This document shows positions 12,638-26,712 of a stretch of 64,000 nucleotides of DNA, piece by piece. This stretch comes from Linnemannia elongata (taxonomy: Eukaryota > Mortierellomycota > Mortierellomycetes > Mortierellales > Mortierellaceae). A model generated the notes under the pieces. It had not been told where the DNA came from, did no database searches, and saw only the letters and a program-made list of their open reading frames with translations. The position numbers and the translations under genes were made by a program. Each line of letters starts with the position of its first letter. Position 1 is the first letter of the stretch. The DNA is taken from positions 1,364,001-1,428,000 of the forward strand of contig JAXBDG010000001.1 in the NCBI GenBank assembly GCA_036320915.1, given 5' to 3'.

Positions 12638-15000
12638 GAAGGAGAGACATCGACAGAAAAAGGCAGAGAGGACGTGAGCACTAAGTGCTGTTGAGAGAGA
12701 GAGACAAAAGGAACGTATGACCAAGCCAAAGGTGCTCTCGGATTGCTTTTCGTTGCTCACAATCATCTTCGATGGATTTCAACAGAGTCCATCCATCTCT
12801 GTTGTCGTTCATGGTAGTCTACATAGGCACAGATGCCCCATTCTCAAAATGCTATTTTTTCACGCACTCTTTGTCGCTTTTTTTTATTTTTTTATTTTTT
12901 GTTGGTGCTTGCTGAGCAAAGAGCTTCTAGTGAAAAAACAAGGGCCTTCCCTCTCCTTTCCTTCCTCCATTCCTTTCTAATTACTCAAATAAGGTAGCCG
13001 CTAGGGGGAAGGGGGTGTGGTCCCTCAACTAACCCATGAATGGCTCACTTGTGCTGGCTCTATTTTTCTATTTTTCCTCACAAGAGCGCTATGGTGCGGT
13101 TTTTTTTTTTGTTTTGTTGCTTTGTCAGAGAGGAATGTGTCCTTGCCCATTTGAAAATCAAACTTATATTTTTCTGTGGTTGGGCAATAGATAGGGGGCA
13201 GGAGGACCTTGCCACTTCCGGAAACAAAGAGACATGAGCCAGGCCTCCCCCCCCCCACTCTAGAGAACGATCCATGGAACAGAACGATGTCCGAGTCAGA
13301 AAAACCTATTTTTTTAGATTCGCATTCATTAGGGTTAGAATGGAGAAGGGAGGGGGTTAGACCAAGAGGAAAGAAAGCGAACAAACAGAGAGCGATGTGC
13401 TCGAAAATCCATCATCCGTTCAATGATGATGATGCTTGCTATATTTGAACCACTCTATGGCCCATTTGAAGAGCACTTTCTTTTTTTTGCTTTTTGTTTT
13501 GTTTGCTGATGCTTTTCTTCGCTACCTATTCATAAGGAGAAGGACGAAGTGAAGGGGGGGGGGGTGAGCATCTTTCCGCGAGGTGATGATTCATGGGGTC
13601 ACTACTCTTTTTACCTTTTTTTTTTCTCCGTAGAGTACGTCTCTAATCGGTTTTGGTTTTCGCCTTTTGGTCACTGACCTCAAAAAAGTACAAGGGACCT
13701 CATTCTCTCCTTTATCAGGATCACCTGGCCTTCCTTGTTCATGATGGATATTGTGCGGAGGTTAAGTAAGTGAGCAAAATGGACACCTCCTACCCCCACC
13801 TGAACTACTCTAATTCTCTATTATTGTACCCGCTCAACCTTCCATCTTGGAAGCAAAAAAACAAGTGAGGAACGATAATGGAAGGGCCACTTGGCCGTCC
13901 TGCCTCCTCTCCCCCTGTCTACTATTGGGCTGTAGAAAACACACGGGGTGAGTGGTAAGAACTGTTGACAGGCTGAAGGAACCACCTGTGCTCTAATTCC
14001 GTTCGTTCCTCTGCCCCTATATTTTTTCCTAGAACACATGCTTAATTGTAGCAGAGGGCGGACGACCTCATCAACAAGGTGTCGGTTGTTGCGCAATAGA
14101 TGTAAACGACATCATGTACCCTCGCAATATTTTGTTGTCATACCTTGGATATGGTACCACATGATCAGCCAACGGTTGGCGAGGACAAGGGGAAGCAATG
14201 GAAAAAGGAAAGAAGATGGTACTCGCCATTCGGTACAATACAACTGAGATTACCCAACCCATAGCATTTCCCAAAACAACGGTTCCCTGGCCAGATAGTG
14301 TTCACAACAACCACGCCTGGCATGTTGATGTTCATGCTACTGCACAATTTCAACTATCTCTCTCTCTTGATATTTAGTAAAAGAAGTTCAATCAATTTTT
14401 TGCTATGCTCTTTTTTGTTGTTTTTTATGGTGGTCGGTCTTACGTGTAGAGTTGAACCAGGTTGGTTGTCCACCCATTGCCGATCGATCGGGGTGTCTGA
14501 GACACTTTTTTTGAACCCGCTCTGAGAAACATCATAAAACATAAACGAGCAATCGGACGCGTGTAGTTTCTGTATGCCCATATGAGGATCGTAATACATA
14601 TATCGCAGAGCAAAAACAATGACATTATTGCAAGCAGAATTGTATACACAAGAGGACAACCTTACAACTTCCAGAGTCAGAGAAATAAACAAAAAACCAT
14701 CCGAAGCACTCAAGAAGAGAGCGTAATGATAGAAAAGCAAGGCAAAACAACAAAGGGAAGGGTTTGGCGTGTCAATAAAAATAAGGGCTCAGATCAGCAT
14801 CCTTCCTTTTTCCCTGGCGCCTTTTACTTTTCTTTCCTGGCTACTCTTTTTATGTCATTGTTCAGTTGTTGTGTACAAGAAGGACTGTACATCTACAAAA
14901 CCACACAGGCGAACAATGCAATGCAAGCTGACACAAACAGACAACCCTGGCAAAGAAGAGAAAGAAAAAAAATGCGATCTAAAAAACTGAGCGTTTCTGT
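8001..15000. other. Gene-free stretch, part 2: mixed low-complexity DNA
   Basis: No supported gene. It holds a TAC/CTA triplet repeat (about 8130-8175), a GGGAA repeat (about 9757-9792), a CAA repeat (about 10429-10456) and poly-T at 12606-12636. The frame at 11552-12172 (-) is open for 206 codons but has no domain and no splice context. An 81-codon frame at 8553-8798 (+) has a good start context and a hydrophobic N-terminus but no further support. Confidence 0.55.
12606..12636. repeat. Poly-T tract, 31 T
   Basis: Uninterrupted run of 31 T in the gene-free stretch; no adjoining coding or element signal. Confidence 0.95.
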
Positions 15001-18000
15001 TGTTTGGTTGTTGAATTGATGCGGTTGGGGGTGTGGGTGCATTTGTTTTTGTTGATTGATCATGTCGTGTCAGGTGCATGTGCTTCCGATGTATCCTCCT
15101 CCTCCTTTTCTCCTTCGCTTTCTATCCTTTTTCTCTTTTTCTCTTTCTCTCTCCGCCCTTTGGTCCATCAACGACATCAGTTGAGCAAACTACTGCGTTC
15201 TGTGAGGAAAAACAATGGTTCATTTAATTACCTCTCGTTTGCCGCCCAATTGTTTGGTCGCGAAATAAAAAAAAAGAAGGGGACAGAGAGGACCATTTGT
15301 GATCTGCTTGGTTGTGTGTGACACTTTCCCTTCATGATGCACTCTCCTCCCTAGATGCACTCAAGTTGAACGAAATGAAAAATGCCGTTTTGTAACTATG
15401 GTGTGTTTGTATGTTCATTGTTGCATGAGATGTATTGTACCCTGGACCATCCTGGTTAACTCACTTCTCTGTTGCCTCCTCTTTCCTCTTTCCTCCTGTA
15501 TTTGTGTGCATCGGTGTGTCATCTGCAACCCCAAAGGCCAAACACAATGAACACTAGTGCCATTTTCTATTATGTTTTCTTTGTGCTCACTTTTTTTTGG
15601 GTATGTTATTTGTCGATGCAGCAGCAGCAGCTGTGGATTGGACCCTGCCAGTATGTTTTCTTTTTTGCTCCATCCTTGTGTTCCCTGAAGAAATGAGAGA
15701 CGGACGCTAAATGGAATGATAAATAAGGTGACGCAAGGTATATTGTATTTGTATTTGTATTTGATTCTTACATTGGCGCGAAAAAAAAGTGCGGGCGAGT
15801 ACAGTAGCTGACCTATCGTGACCGTTGCAGTAAGTAGAAGAGTCGTGGCGTGAGTGGTGGTGACAAGGTACGCGTTTGATGTTTTAGAACTGACTGAGAC
15901 CGATAGAGTGATCAACGGAACGATGACCTTTGATGGTGTTACTATCACTGATTATAGACCCACACACACAAAACGCTAATATCTGTATGAACTGTGCCAT
16001 GTGCAATTTGTTATGACTTGTGCCATTGGTAATCCGCGAGAAAAAAATAAACGAATGGTTTGGACGAGGACAAGCTGAGAGGACGGGGGTGGGGTGAAGA
16101 TGCGATGATAGAGGGATGTATAATATGAGGAAGATGAACGATCGTACTACCCTTTCTTTCTATCTATCCTCTGCTCCTTTCGTCCTCCCTACTTGTCCTT
16201 CCATCCTTCTGTAATCAATGCGTGTATCCTCCCCAACGTTCGCGGGTTTGTAGTGTCACCCCATCTTTCTGATGTAGCTTTCCTTCCCTCCCCCTCTCCG
16301 TCTCTCCCTCCCCCGTTCTCTCCCTCCTCTTTTTGACTTTTACTAGCAATATGCAGAGATGGAGAAAAACCAAGACAACAACAAACAAAACATCATAAAC
16401 AACAAATGCGATTCCTGCATAGAGTTTTTTTCTTGGTCTGCATTAACGGACCCTCTCTGCGAAGGAGTCACATACAGAGAGAAAAAGGCAGAAGGGACGG
16501 ATAGGGGTGCTAAAAGGACTGTTCTGTCTTTTCTCTCTATCTCTATGCAAGAAAGTCCATGTCCCTTCCTCTGTTCTCTGTTCTCTCTCGCCCAAATAGA
16601 AAAGTGCGTGAAGCGATGACAGAAAAACAACAAACCTTATGCAAGCTTTTCTAGGGCATGCCCATGTCTCTCTCCCTTCGTCTCTCTCTCCTCTCTCTCT
16701 CTTCTCTCTAGCTCCTCCCTGTGTGTTTCTCTCTCCTCCTGTCTTTTCTGTCGGCTTTTTTTTGTTGTGCAGATTTGTTGACACTAACCTGCCCAAAAAC
16801 CACTGATTGGCATGCTTAACCCTCCTCGCCTCCCTTCCTGCTGATACATCCCATTTTTCTTTCTTGCAGGGTGAGGAAAGAAAAAAGTAATCGGGAGGAA
16901 AGGGAACACAACCAGGGATTGGATTATGAATGGACAGAAAGAAAAAAAGACGCGGGCTCGACGTTAGTTCGTCCATGCCTTTTCCCTCCATAACAAACAA
17001 CAAACAACAAACAAGGTATACATCTATGGGTACCGGTTCATTACGTTCTTCCATTCATCCTTTTCTTTTTCCCCCAACAATACTTTGATGAAGAGTGAAA
17101 AGGCCTCATTCAGCTTTGTACCTCTGTTTTTACTGGTTCAGTCTCTTTCCTTACCTTCCACCAATGTAAGCATAACCACATAGACGCAAATATTGCTGAA
17201 AAGGTTGGCGTCAGTAACAAGAAACAACAAACAGGCATACTGGCAAACACAGGGGAGACCCTGCAGCCAAAAAGGATACATGAGCACAAGCTACCTTGAA
17301 CACCCCCTGTTCTTCTTACTCTATGATATTACAAGGGCTCACGCTCTTGCATCCTCTTCACTTTTTTTTTTTTTGTTAGGGTAAGTGATAATCCTCTTTG
17401 GACGATAATCTCTGTTCCTCCATCCCGCCATATTTTTCTTTGGGTGAATGTTTAGTGACCGAGCTAGCGAGCTAGTGAAACGAAAAATGTACTTCTATTC
17501 TTCATACCTCTTTTCATGCCGCCTGCAGCCGTGTTCTGTTGGTATTTCTATTTTGTTGCTGTTGAGCCCTCATTCCTCATCCTCTTTTCTTTGTAAAGCA
17601 CTTCACACCATTCCTTTCCATTTAGGCAGCTTAGAGTCGTTCACGTTGTGATTCGCTTGACGAATTACCCATTTCAAACTGTCAGTTCTACTGATTGACG
17701 CCTTCTGTGTATCTCCTCTTGTCATCAAAGGTAACATGTATCATACTCTGGTATGTACCGTACGTGTACATTTGAACCCTGAGCATTAATCATGAATCAT
17801 GCAAAGCAAAGCAGAAAGCTGAACACCTGAACTCCAGGTGATACTCCTCAAACATACATCCATTGTCATCATCAACAGCACCATCACCGACAACAACAAC
17901 AGCAACAGCTTTTTCTTCAATCATCAAAGCGCGAAAAGCTCAAAATTAGTTTGTCGCGCTTTTTTTTCTTTTCTTTGTTTGTGTGCTTCTGTTGTTTGAC

Positions 18001-18062
18001 TATGTTTGTGTTTGTATTTGCGGTTGTGTTTTTTTTTGTGTTCATGTTGTGTGGTGTCACTC

Positions 18063-18093
<31 letters not shown>

Positions 18094-21000
18094 CAAAATA
18101 CAACACTCCAAAGCATGGACACAACCGATTTTTTAAACTCTGTTTTCAAGTTACTTTGGGTGTAACACCTCCTCCACTTTTTTTTTTGGGAGGGGTCCGG
18201 GCGAGAGCAAATCATCACAAAAACAGTAATAGACCCATTTGGGGTTGAGAAGAGGGGTTTGGTAACATCTACTTGGTACCCATGTATTTTTATTTTGTAT
18301 TGCCTTATCTTTTTAGTTTTTCTATGCCTTCAATGTCTATCGCAATAATCCCCATTGACGCCATACATAGCTGAGCAATCCACAGAGAGAATTCAAATGA
18401 CTCGTTATATGAGCATAAATCAGCCAGGGGATTTGATGTCCAACCCGTCTCCAATGCTATTTTGGTACCCTGAACTACCTCCTTCCTTTCTTTCTTCTAT
18501 GGTGGAGGGAAGGAAGGGTAGTATGCAAGGAAGTGGAATACAAGAAAACATAAAATGAAATGAAATAAAAGTAATACCAAAAAAAAAGCCCAAAGCCTAA
18601 CGGATTAGACAGGGTTCAGGTGTCAAAGATAGAAATGAGAACACAAGAAAGAAGCTTAGTGAGCACTCTCTCCCTCAGGAAAATCACTCACTATACGCCC
18701 AAAAGTTATAAAACATCTCTCCGAAGATATTGAAGGAAGAAAGAAAGGTATGTAAAGAATGAAAAAAAAGTGTGCAAAAAAGAATGGACGGGGAATAAGG
18801 AAGGGACGAATTAGAAGTTACGGGGGAGTGATAGGGGAAGGGGCTAGGCTGTTAGGCAAAATGGTCGATTACTGATGGACCGATAGATGCCGATGAAGGG
18901 GGGAGGGAGGGGAAGTATCGCAGAATCTAATGTCTATCGGGAGGCTAGGCAATTCATTGCCTGGAGGCAGAGCTGCATCAATCTTTCTTTTTTTTCGAAT
19001 CCAGGAACAGGAACCTTAGATAGATCTTCAATCTTCTCCTATTTATTCCCCTGCGCAACAGTACCTTCCTTCTGAAGCAGAGGGAGTAGGAAATGCAAGT
19101 ATTTAGTGAGATTGAGAAAGGTCAGAGTCCCAAGAACAACTAGAGTTGAACCTCAGCGCATTAGGAGTGTGTAGATTCGAGGAAGAAGTAGGGACCACCT
19201 GAACCCGACACCTTCTCCCTATTTCCTTACCGCCGCTGAGTTGAGCTAAAGTGGTGGTGGTGGTGGTAGTATTGGCTGGCTGGCTGAAGGGAGGTTAGGT
19301 TAGGTCGTTCGCTGGTTATGATACTCTATTTCTCCTTTTTTCCTTTTACCTCCTCGGGCCTATCGCTGCCGCCGATGAAATTGTATCCCTGTGTGTGTGT
19401 CTGTGTCTGTGTCTGTTGTTCAACTCTTTTTTTTCATTTGGTCTGTTTGTACGCATATGCGTTTTCTCTTCACTAGATGCACTTCAGTTTACAACTCCAT
19501 AACCCACCTCCGCTAGTAATCCTCCTCTCTCTCAGGCCCCGCCGCCGCCTGTTGTATCTGCCGCTGCCGCTTTGGTCATCAAAAAATACAAAGTCAACTC
19601 AAATTCTTGGTGGAGAGTGCGGGGCACATTTCAACGTCCGTACAATCATCAGTATATGAAAGCACCACTTCCGTCTAATCTAATGTAAAGAGAAAGTTGA
19701 TTGAAAAGTGGGGTCTGGCTGGGGTGGGGTCGATGGAATAGTGGGAGGCAGAGGGAGGAACCCGAAAGGTCGTCTTATTGCAGGAGGGGAGGAGGGTGGG
19801 AAGAAAATCAGGACAGGAAATGGAAATTGGGGATGTACTTGAACCAACAAACCTTCAACACTGAGAAAGACAGAGAGGTTGGACGAGGACAGAGCAGAGC
19901 AGAGCAGCAAAGTAAAATGAAGAAAATCTCCGATAATCCACCACCAACTGCCTTATTCTGATGGTCAACAACAAACATTAAAACATCGATGAGGGAAAGG
20001 TTCATCGTCTATTCGATTCAAGCAAAGGAAAGGAAATAGAGAGCAACTTGAGAGTGAAGAATTCAGCTAAAGAGGAAGGCCACCTTGACCACCACACTTC
20101 AATTAAACCAAAACCCAAAAACAACAACAACCAAACCCCATTCCTCTACTCGGAAAAAAAATGAAAACAATAGAAAACAAAGTTTATTATTCAAACCTAC
20201 AGATTGAATACTTTTACTAACAGCGATGGTGCCATCGCGCGAACCCTTTTCGCCCTTTTTTTACTTCTCTCGTTTATTTTAAGGTCTGGAAGTTGCCTGG
20301 CCGCTGGAAGACTATGTTCTAATCCTCTTTTGGGAACGAGCCCTCTTCCTTCCACAAACCTTACAGTTACACACACTCAGTTAAACAATGAGCTTACAGT
20401 ACTTCACCTCAAAGTGAACCAATGTTGAGGCAAGGGTAGAGTATGAACCCTAAAACCACCCAAAAACCCTTGAATACCAGATCGCCCTTTTTTCTTTTCT
20501 TCTTTTCCTTTTCCTTACATACATACATACATCCATGGTGGTACAAAATAAGCGCTAAGAGAAAAAAAAATGAGAAAGAGAACAGGAGTGGATGCGATGG
20601 ATACATCTCGCAAGGTATGTACGCGACTCTCATCCTTCCCTCTTGTCTTTGTTTCAAGACGAATGTTTCGCCTCACCTCACTGAAATACTGACTGACATG
20701 TCAACAACACAGGAAAGAATTGCTAAAGTCAGCGAACACACAACGCATCGGGGATAGTAATTCATGTATCTTTCGTGCATGCAATATTTGAGCTGACTTT
20801 ATTCTCTCCCTCTCTCTCCCCTTCTCTGTCTATCTGTCTCTTTCACATTGATTTTCGTCGGAAAGTGACAGATAGGTAGGTGTAGAAGGGCATTTCAGAC
20901 AGATAGAGATGATACACTCAGGAACCACACATGCGGTAGGAATGCAACGCAAACCTACCATTCAGTAGGCCATAAGCAAAGAGACAAAGTTGTCCTTCAA

Positions 21001-21409
21001 AACAACCAATCATTGAATCCGTCTGCGTCCACTGGGGTACTCGTTCCTGTTCCGGTATCTATCCTCGAAGGTCCCTTGCATTGCTCTCCTCTCCTACCTG
21101 GTTCCTCTGGCACCTGTCAATCGTCTCAAGATGTCAATTCCAACATACCTCTCACATGTCGGCCTTGTCAGTATGTCTCAAATGTTAATCCCATGCTTGC
21201 GTTTGGTATTTTTTTTTTTTTTTTTTTTTTTTTTGCTTTTATTAGTAGATTTCAATGGTGATTATGACAGCAATAATGATTGTAAAAAAAAGTTTACCCT
21301 TACTCTCTTTCCTTCCATCCGTCCTTTCCTTTCCCTTCCCTTTCTCCCATCTCTCGCTCGCTCACTCCGCTCATTATTCCCGTAATCAAACTGGCGATTC
21401 CGCTCCTCT
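15001..21409. other. Gene-free stretch, part 3: pyrimidine-rich blocks on the + strand
   Basis: No supported gene. CT-rich blocks lie near 16260-16330 and 16660-16740, poly-T at 18065-18093, a GGT repeat near 19249-19267 and poly-T at 21209-21234. The last few hundred bases should contain the 3' end of the SNF2/STH1 transcript, whose stop is at 21410. Confidence 0.55.
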
Positions 21410-24400
21410 CTACTCGTCATCCTCGTCCTCATCATCCAGCTCGTCATCGTCGCTGTCATCGGCGCGCTTCTTGGTGATACTTGAAGCCCCGTTCTTGTTG
21501 TGGCCATTGCCGCCGCTGGTCGTTGTGCTGTTGTTGACCTGACCTGTTGCATTGTTACGACCAATTGGCCCAGCGTCACTGTCATCACTGTCGTCCGTTC
21601 CCAATGAATCCACTGCCATATCGTCATCGTCATCATCGTCATCGTCCTCCTCCTCATCTTCCTCCTCCTCCTCGTCCTTCTTCTGGCGCTTGTGGTGATT
21701 CTTTTGTTGGGGCGCCGATCGGGATCCTACACTGCTGCTCCGACTATGCTGGCGACCGTGGCTGCTCGCCTTGTTTTGCGCCTTCTGGGCTCCAGTGCGT
21801 CGGTCCTGTGATGAAGCAGCCTCCTCCTCGTCCGACAGTGGTGCCGCCCGCTTCAATGTACTGCTATCCTTTTCAGCTCCTGCCGATGGGAACTCGCCTC
21901 CTGGGCAAAGCGCGTCAAACTTCTCATCAAACACTTCCTATTAATGGCGCAACCCAAGAAAAATAAATATATATCACCGCATTAGTCAGTTGCAATTGCT
22001 AAAAAAAGGTAATAAACCAACCTGCAGTGACCAATAGCATTGAACACATTACCTCTAAGCGCTCAGAGTCGACATAGACCCAGCTGCCTTCCTGGTTGAA
22101 GGTGCGCGCATTCTGGAACATTTGGTGGAAGTCGTCCCGGAACTGAGACGCAGTCTTGTAGAATGCAGAGCGCATCCGCTTCTTGATCATATCCATGGCG
22201 ATCGGGCGGAGAATGATCTGGTAGTACTCGGGATACTGCTTCTTGCTTGGCAACTGCAAGAAGAGGTCACACCGGTGTCGAACTTCACCATCATCCGTCA
22301 CTGTGCAGTCCTCAACCGCCTTGTAGCACTGCTCAAAGATCTTGGTCAGTGCCTTGCGATCAGCCTCTGCCAGAGTATCCTGGCCAGCGGCGGCACCTTC
22401 TGGTTTCCGTCCACGCTTGCCCTTGACAGGAGTCGGCTTGGTGATCTCAGCGGAGGTCGAAGACTTGGTGCCACGGCCGCGACCCTTCTTGACAACAGGT
22501 GCTTCCGCCTCCTCCTCATCGTCTTCACGGATCGTCTTTTTGCCTCGGCCGCGTCCCTTCTTGGGCTCAGGCTCGGGCTCCTCGCCATTCGCAGCCGCGG
22601 CCTCCTTCAAAAGCCTCTTCTCCTCTCTGCGGCGACGGCGCTCGGCCTTAGCAGCAATGATTTCGTTGACGTCCTTATCCTCATCCTCAAGCGCCTCAAG
22701 CCACTGCTCCTCAGTCAAGCCGTCATCGTAGCGAGTCTCGGCCCTGACACGTTGGCCGCGACCAAGATCCTCCTCAACCTCCTCAACAACAACGGCATCC
22801 TCGTCAACGAGATAAACCTCGGGCAACTCGGATTCCTGAATGAGGCGTTCCCGTCGTGTTCCGGTCGTCTTGAAAATTTCTTCATCCTCGAGTCGGCGTT
22901 CCTCATCCAGTGTTCTGAAGAGAGTCATCTCCTCGTCCGTACGGGCAACAATCTCGTTGAGTTCCTCATCGTTCATGTCCTCCTCTTCCACATCGTTCTC
23001 CTCCTTGTTATTGTCGCTTTCCAGAAGCGAGCGCAGGAAAGACTCTTGCTCCTCAGCAGTACTCTTGTTGTCGAATTTACCGGCCTGAATGACCTTGCCG
23101 TCGATCTCCAACTTATACTGCGCACGAGCAAGAATGTGCTCCTCCACCGACTTCTCCGTCACCAGACGGAAGATGCGGACTTCCTTTGTCTGGCCGATAC
23201 GATGAGCACGATCCTGTGCCTGCAAATCCTGATGGGGGTTCCAGTCCGAATCGAAAATGATGACTGTATCAGCAGTCTGCAAATTCAGACCAAGACCTCC
23301 AGCTCTGGTACTGAGCAAGAAGACGAAATAGGGCGAATCGGGTGCGTTGAAAGTCTTCAGCATTCCGGCACGATCCTCTGACTAGAAAATCCAATAAATC
23401 AAAAGTGTTAATACGCGTCTTATGCTTGTAGTAGTAACTTCTTTTTGCAAAGTGCTAATGAGTCAAAAGTAGCTTGCCTTGGTGGCACCATCCAAACGCA
23501 TGTATTGGTAGTGACGGAAGTGCAGGTAATCCTCCATGATGTTCATAATGGCTGTCATCTGGAAGAAGATAAGCACTCTGTGTCCTGTCTTGAACAACTT
23601 GGGGAGCATGCGGTCCAAGAGCTCAAACTTTCCAGCGACGCGCCAAAGACCATCGTTGTTGGTCTTCGTAGGATTGATAACACGTTCGACCTCCTCAAAG
23701 ACATAAGGATGGTTGCAAATCTTGCGAAGCTGCATGATGGTGTTGTTCAACCCCCTGATACCGGTACGTCTAAGTGACATTACAAAAAAGCCGCCGTTCA
23801 TTAATACACGCGCCTGATGAGATATACAATGATTGACAAAAAATTGTCGTTCATGAACATGGGAACTTACCCCTTCTCGCCACCTTGGGTAAAGAGCATG
23901 CCGTGCTTCTTCATCTGGTTGTACAGCTTGAGCTGAAGAGACGACAACTTGCAGCGAATGACGCGCTCGACCTTGTCAGGCAACTCGGACTCGACATCTT
24001 TTTTCAGACGACGCAACAAGAAGGGTCTCAGAACCTTGTGGAGACGCTTGATGATCAGAAGAGCCTCTTCTTCGTTCAGTTCGATCTTGTCCTGGCCTCC
24101 GGTGTTAGCGAATGGTGTGTTGAACCACTCGTCGAAAGACTGTACCGAGTTAAAGACACGAGGCAGCACCATGTTCAGCAACGCCCACAGTTCTGGAAGG
24201 TTGTTCTGCAGGGGTGTACCTGTCAAGATAAGACGGTAACGGGACGAGTAGTGCTGGGTCAAGGTGATGAACAGCTTGGACTTTGCGTTCTTGAGACGAT
24301 GTCCCTCGTCGATAATCAGGTAGACCCACTTGATCTTGCTGAGAATCGGCCTGTCCATAATAACGTATTCGTATGTTGTCAGGAGCACCTGGAAGTTGCG

Positions 24401-26712
24401 GTGGCGAATCTCAGTCTGCTGAATGTGCTTGCGTTGAGAGGGAACACCCTTATAGACAACCTTCGTCACTTGAGGCGCCCATTTTTCGAACTCGAGCGTC
24501 CAGTTAGCCAATGTCCTATTTACAAAGACAAAATATGTTTGTGTTATTTTCAACCGTAAATGATAGACTCAAAACGAAAAAATAATAATAATAATAATAA
24601 TTGCGGCGACGCAAAAGCCAAAATAACTTACGAGAGGGGCACAAGAATCAAGAATGGTCCGTTCTGCTGCTTGGCCTCGATCAGAAATGTCACGAGGGAG
24701 ATGGTTTGGATCGTTTTACCGAGACCCATCTCGTCGGCCAAAATTCCGTTCAGACGGTTGTTATACAAGGAGGCCATCCACTGCAGACCCTTCATCTGGT
24801 ACTCCTTCAAGTTTCCTCCAGTCAAGATGGACGGTTGCTTAACGACCTTCTCTTGAATCTTGTGTGCAATGTTGTAGTAGTCGTTGCGTCGGTTGTCCTC
24901 CTAAAGAAATTGATAGTAAGTATTAAATTCAACTTGATTGCTCACGGACTCAATGCAGCACATCTGGTCGCGGAGAAAAATATTGAAGGACTTACTCCAT
25001 CGCCATAGTCAAAGTCTGCCTCGTCGTCCATAAGCTCGATACCACCACGTGTAACAGAGTCGGAGTGGACAGAATCGTTTTGCTGAGCGGTAACGGCCTC
25101 GGCAAGAGACGCAAGGTATGAGTCGGTTTGCTGCAACAAGTGCGTAATACGCGTGTCCTTGGCCTGGTCGATCAGCTTCATGTATGCCTCCTCGTCGTCG
25201 TTCTTCAAAGCCTTCAAACGCTCCTTGGAGATACGCTCGATACGCTTGGCCTCCTCCTTTTCGACGTGAGAATGGAACTGGAGAACGAGTCGACCCAGCT
25301 TGTTTTGCTTCATCTGCTGTGTCCTGTGCCACTGAATCATCTCGCGTCCATGGTTGACAATGTTGAGCAGCGAGTCCATGTGCTTCTGTCTCTCGCGACC
25401 CTCGCGGTCCTGTCTCTGTTGACGCTCCAGCTTCTCTGTCATGCGTGCTTCGCGCAAAGACTGCTTCTTCATCCTGCGGTAAGCTGCTCGGTCCGTCGAG
25501 GTCGCCAACATGGTGGCCTTTGACATTCCCTTGATAATTTCTGCACGAAGCTAAAAGAACGCAAAAACAGAGATAAAAATTAATACAGCGATTCTTCGAT
25601 TTAGAAACGGGCTTGGGGTCTATAACATCAGGCGCGTAAAGTACCTTCTTCTGTCTCTCCAAGAGTCGTAGGGCCTTCAACTCAATCAAGGCCTTCAACT
25701 TAGGTCCAGAGGGTGGTGCTCTGTTCTCCTGTTCCAAAAGTCCTCCAGAGGGGTCCAAAGGCTCGCTTGCGATGTTGCTAGGCAGGCTGTCGAGTTCCTC
25801 AATGCGATACTTGACACGGGCCTTCAGGCGGTTGTCGCGCTCCTGAGCCAGTGCATATGGGTCGATTCCCACGGGCGAGATACTGGGGATCAACAGGCGC
25901 TGCTGCCGGGAAGCGTGGACAGTCGAAGGTAGAGTCTTTTGGAGGAAAGAGAACGGTGATGTGTAGGCGTTGTAGTCCGAAGCAGATGGCGTTTGCTCCG
26001 ACAAGTGCTGACGGGCAACATCGACCACCTTGCCTGCGACGGTGGCTGTGGGGCCCTTTGCGTTCAGGGCCTGATCGACAGATTTTGGTGTAAAGATGGC
26101 CTCCTGCAGATGTGGCGGTACGGCCATGTTGGCCGAGATAAGTTTGAATGCAATGATCTGGAAGCGCAAGTCGGTAATTTGGTCTGTGGAAAAGGGGGAT
26201 CCTTGCGTGGGAGGCAAGGCTGGCGCTCCTGGTGGCTGCTGTTGTTGGAGTTGTTGAAGCTGTTGTTGCTGTTGTTGTTGTAGCTGTTGGAACTGTTGCT
26301 GTTGTTGCATTTGGAGGAGTTGTTGCTGTTGCTGGAAAGGCGCCTGAGCGCGCTGTTGTCCCTGCGCTTGTGCAGCCTGGGAGGCTTGGTATGCTCGCAA
26401 AAGACCCATTAGCTGGGCATATTGTTGATTCGTCTGCTCGGTTGCGCCGGCGGCCTTCATGTTCCTCACCGCCTGCAAAAGAAAATCAATAAAATTCAAT
26501 CGAGAGTCAGTATTCAGACTCATCGAGACAAAAAAAACAAACAAACAAAAACAAACTATAGTGTATACAAGAATACAATAGGCGTAAAAGGGAGGAGTTG
26601 CATCAAAGGGAAACATACGTTGAGGACACTGGTGATTTGCTCCTGGGACAGGTTTGCGACGAGGTCATGTGTGGCCTGCTGGGGTTGTGGCTGTGTTTGA
26701 GGAGGGTTCATG
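21410..26712 (-). CDS. SNF2/STH1: SWI/SNF-RSC family chromatin-remodelling ATPase (SNF2/STH1)
   Basis: Catalytic ATPase of a SWI/SNF- or RSC-type remodeller; it slides or evicts nucleosomes in the nucleus. Eight exons: 26712-26619, 26472-25645, 25550-24996, 24900-24632, 24515-23871, 23769-23478, 23381-22053 and 21937-21410, about 1512 codons. In order: QLQ motif ([17 protein letters not shown]) across exons 1-2, a Gln-rich stretch, HSA helix in exon 3, helicase N-lobe with DEMGLGKT (about residue 550) and DEGH (about 651), C-lobe ending DRAHRIGQ, SnAC motif ([14 protein letters not shown]), AT-hook-like GRGRGKK and GKRGRKP, bromodomain in exon 7, and an acidic tail with a run of Asp. Intron 6 has a GC donor. 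The only ATG near the 5' end (26712) is one base out of frame with exon 1, where TGA at 26711-26709 closes the frame. The true start therefore needs an indel correction or an unseen exon. SNF2 and STH1 cannot be told apart here. Confidence 0.93.
26230..26335 (-). repeat. CAG/CAA codon repeat (poly-Gln) in SNF2/STH1
   Basis: Mixed CAG and CAA codons encode near-continuous Gln broken by Leu, Phe and Met, just after the QLQ motif. Such stretches are common after QLQ in this family and can vary in length between strains. Confidence 0.85.

Noticed and set aside
16443..17054. Minus-strand frame of 203 codons
   Set aside because: GA-rich repeats translate to Arg/Glu strings; no domain.
22122..23381. 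Long + frame of 419 codons opposite SNF2/STH1
   Set aside because: Antisense shadow of exon 7, whose minus frame encodes the helicase C-lobe, SnAC and bromodomain.
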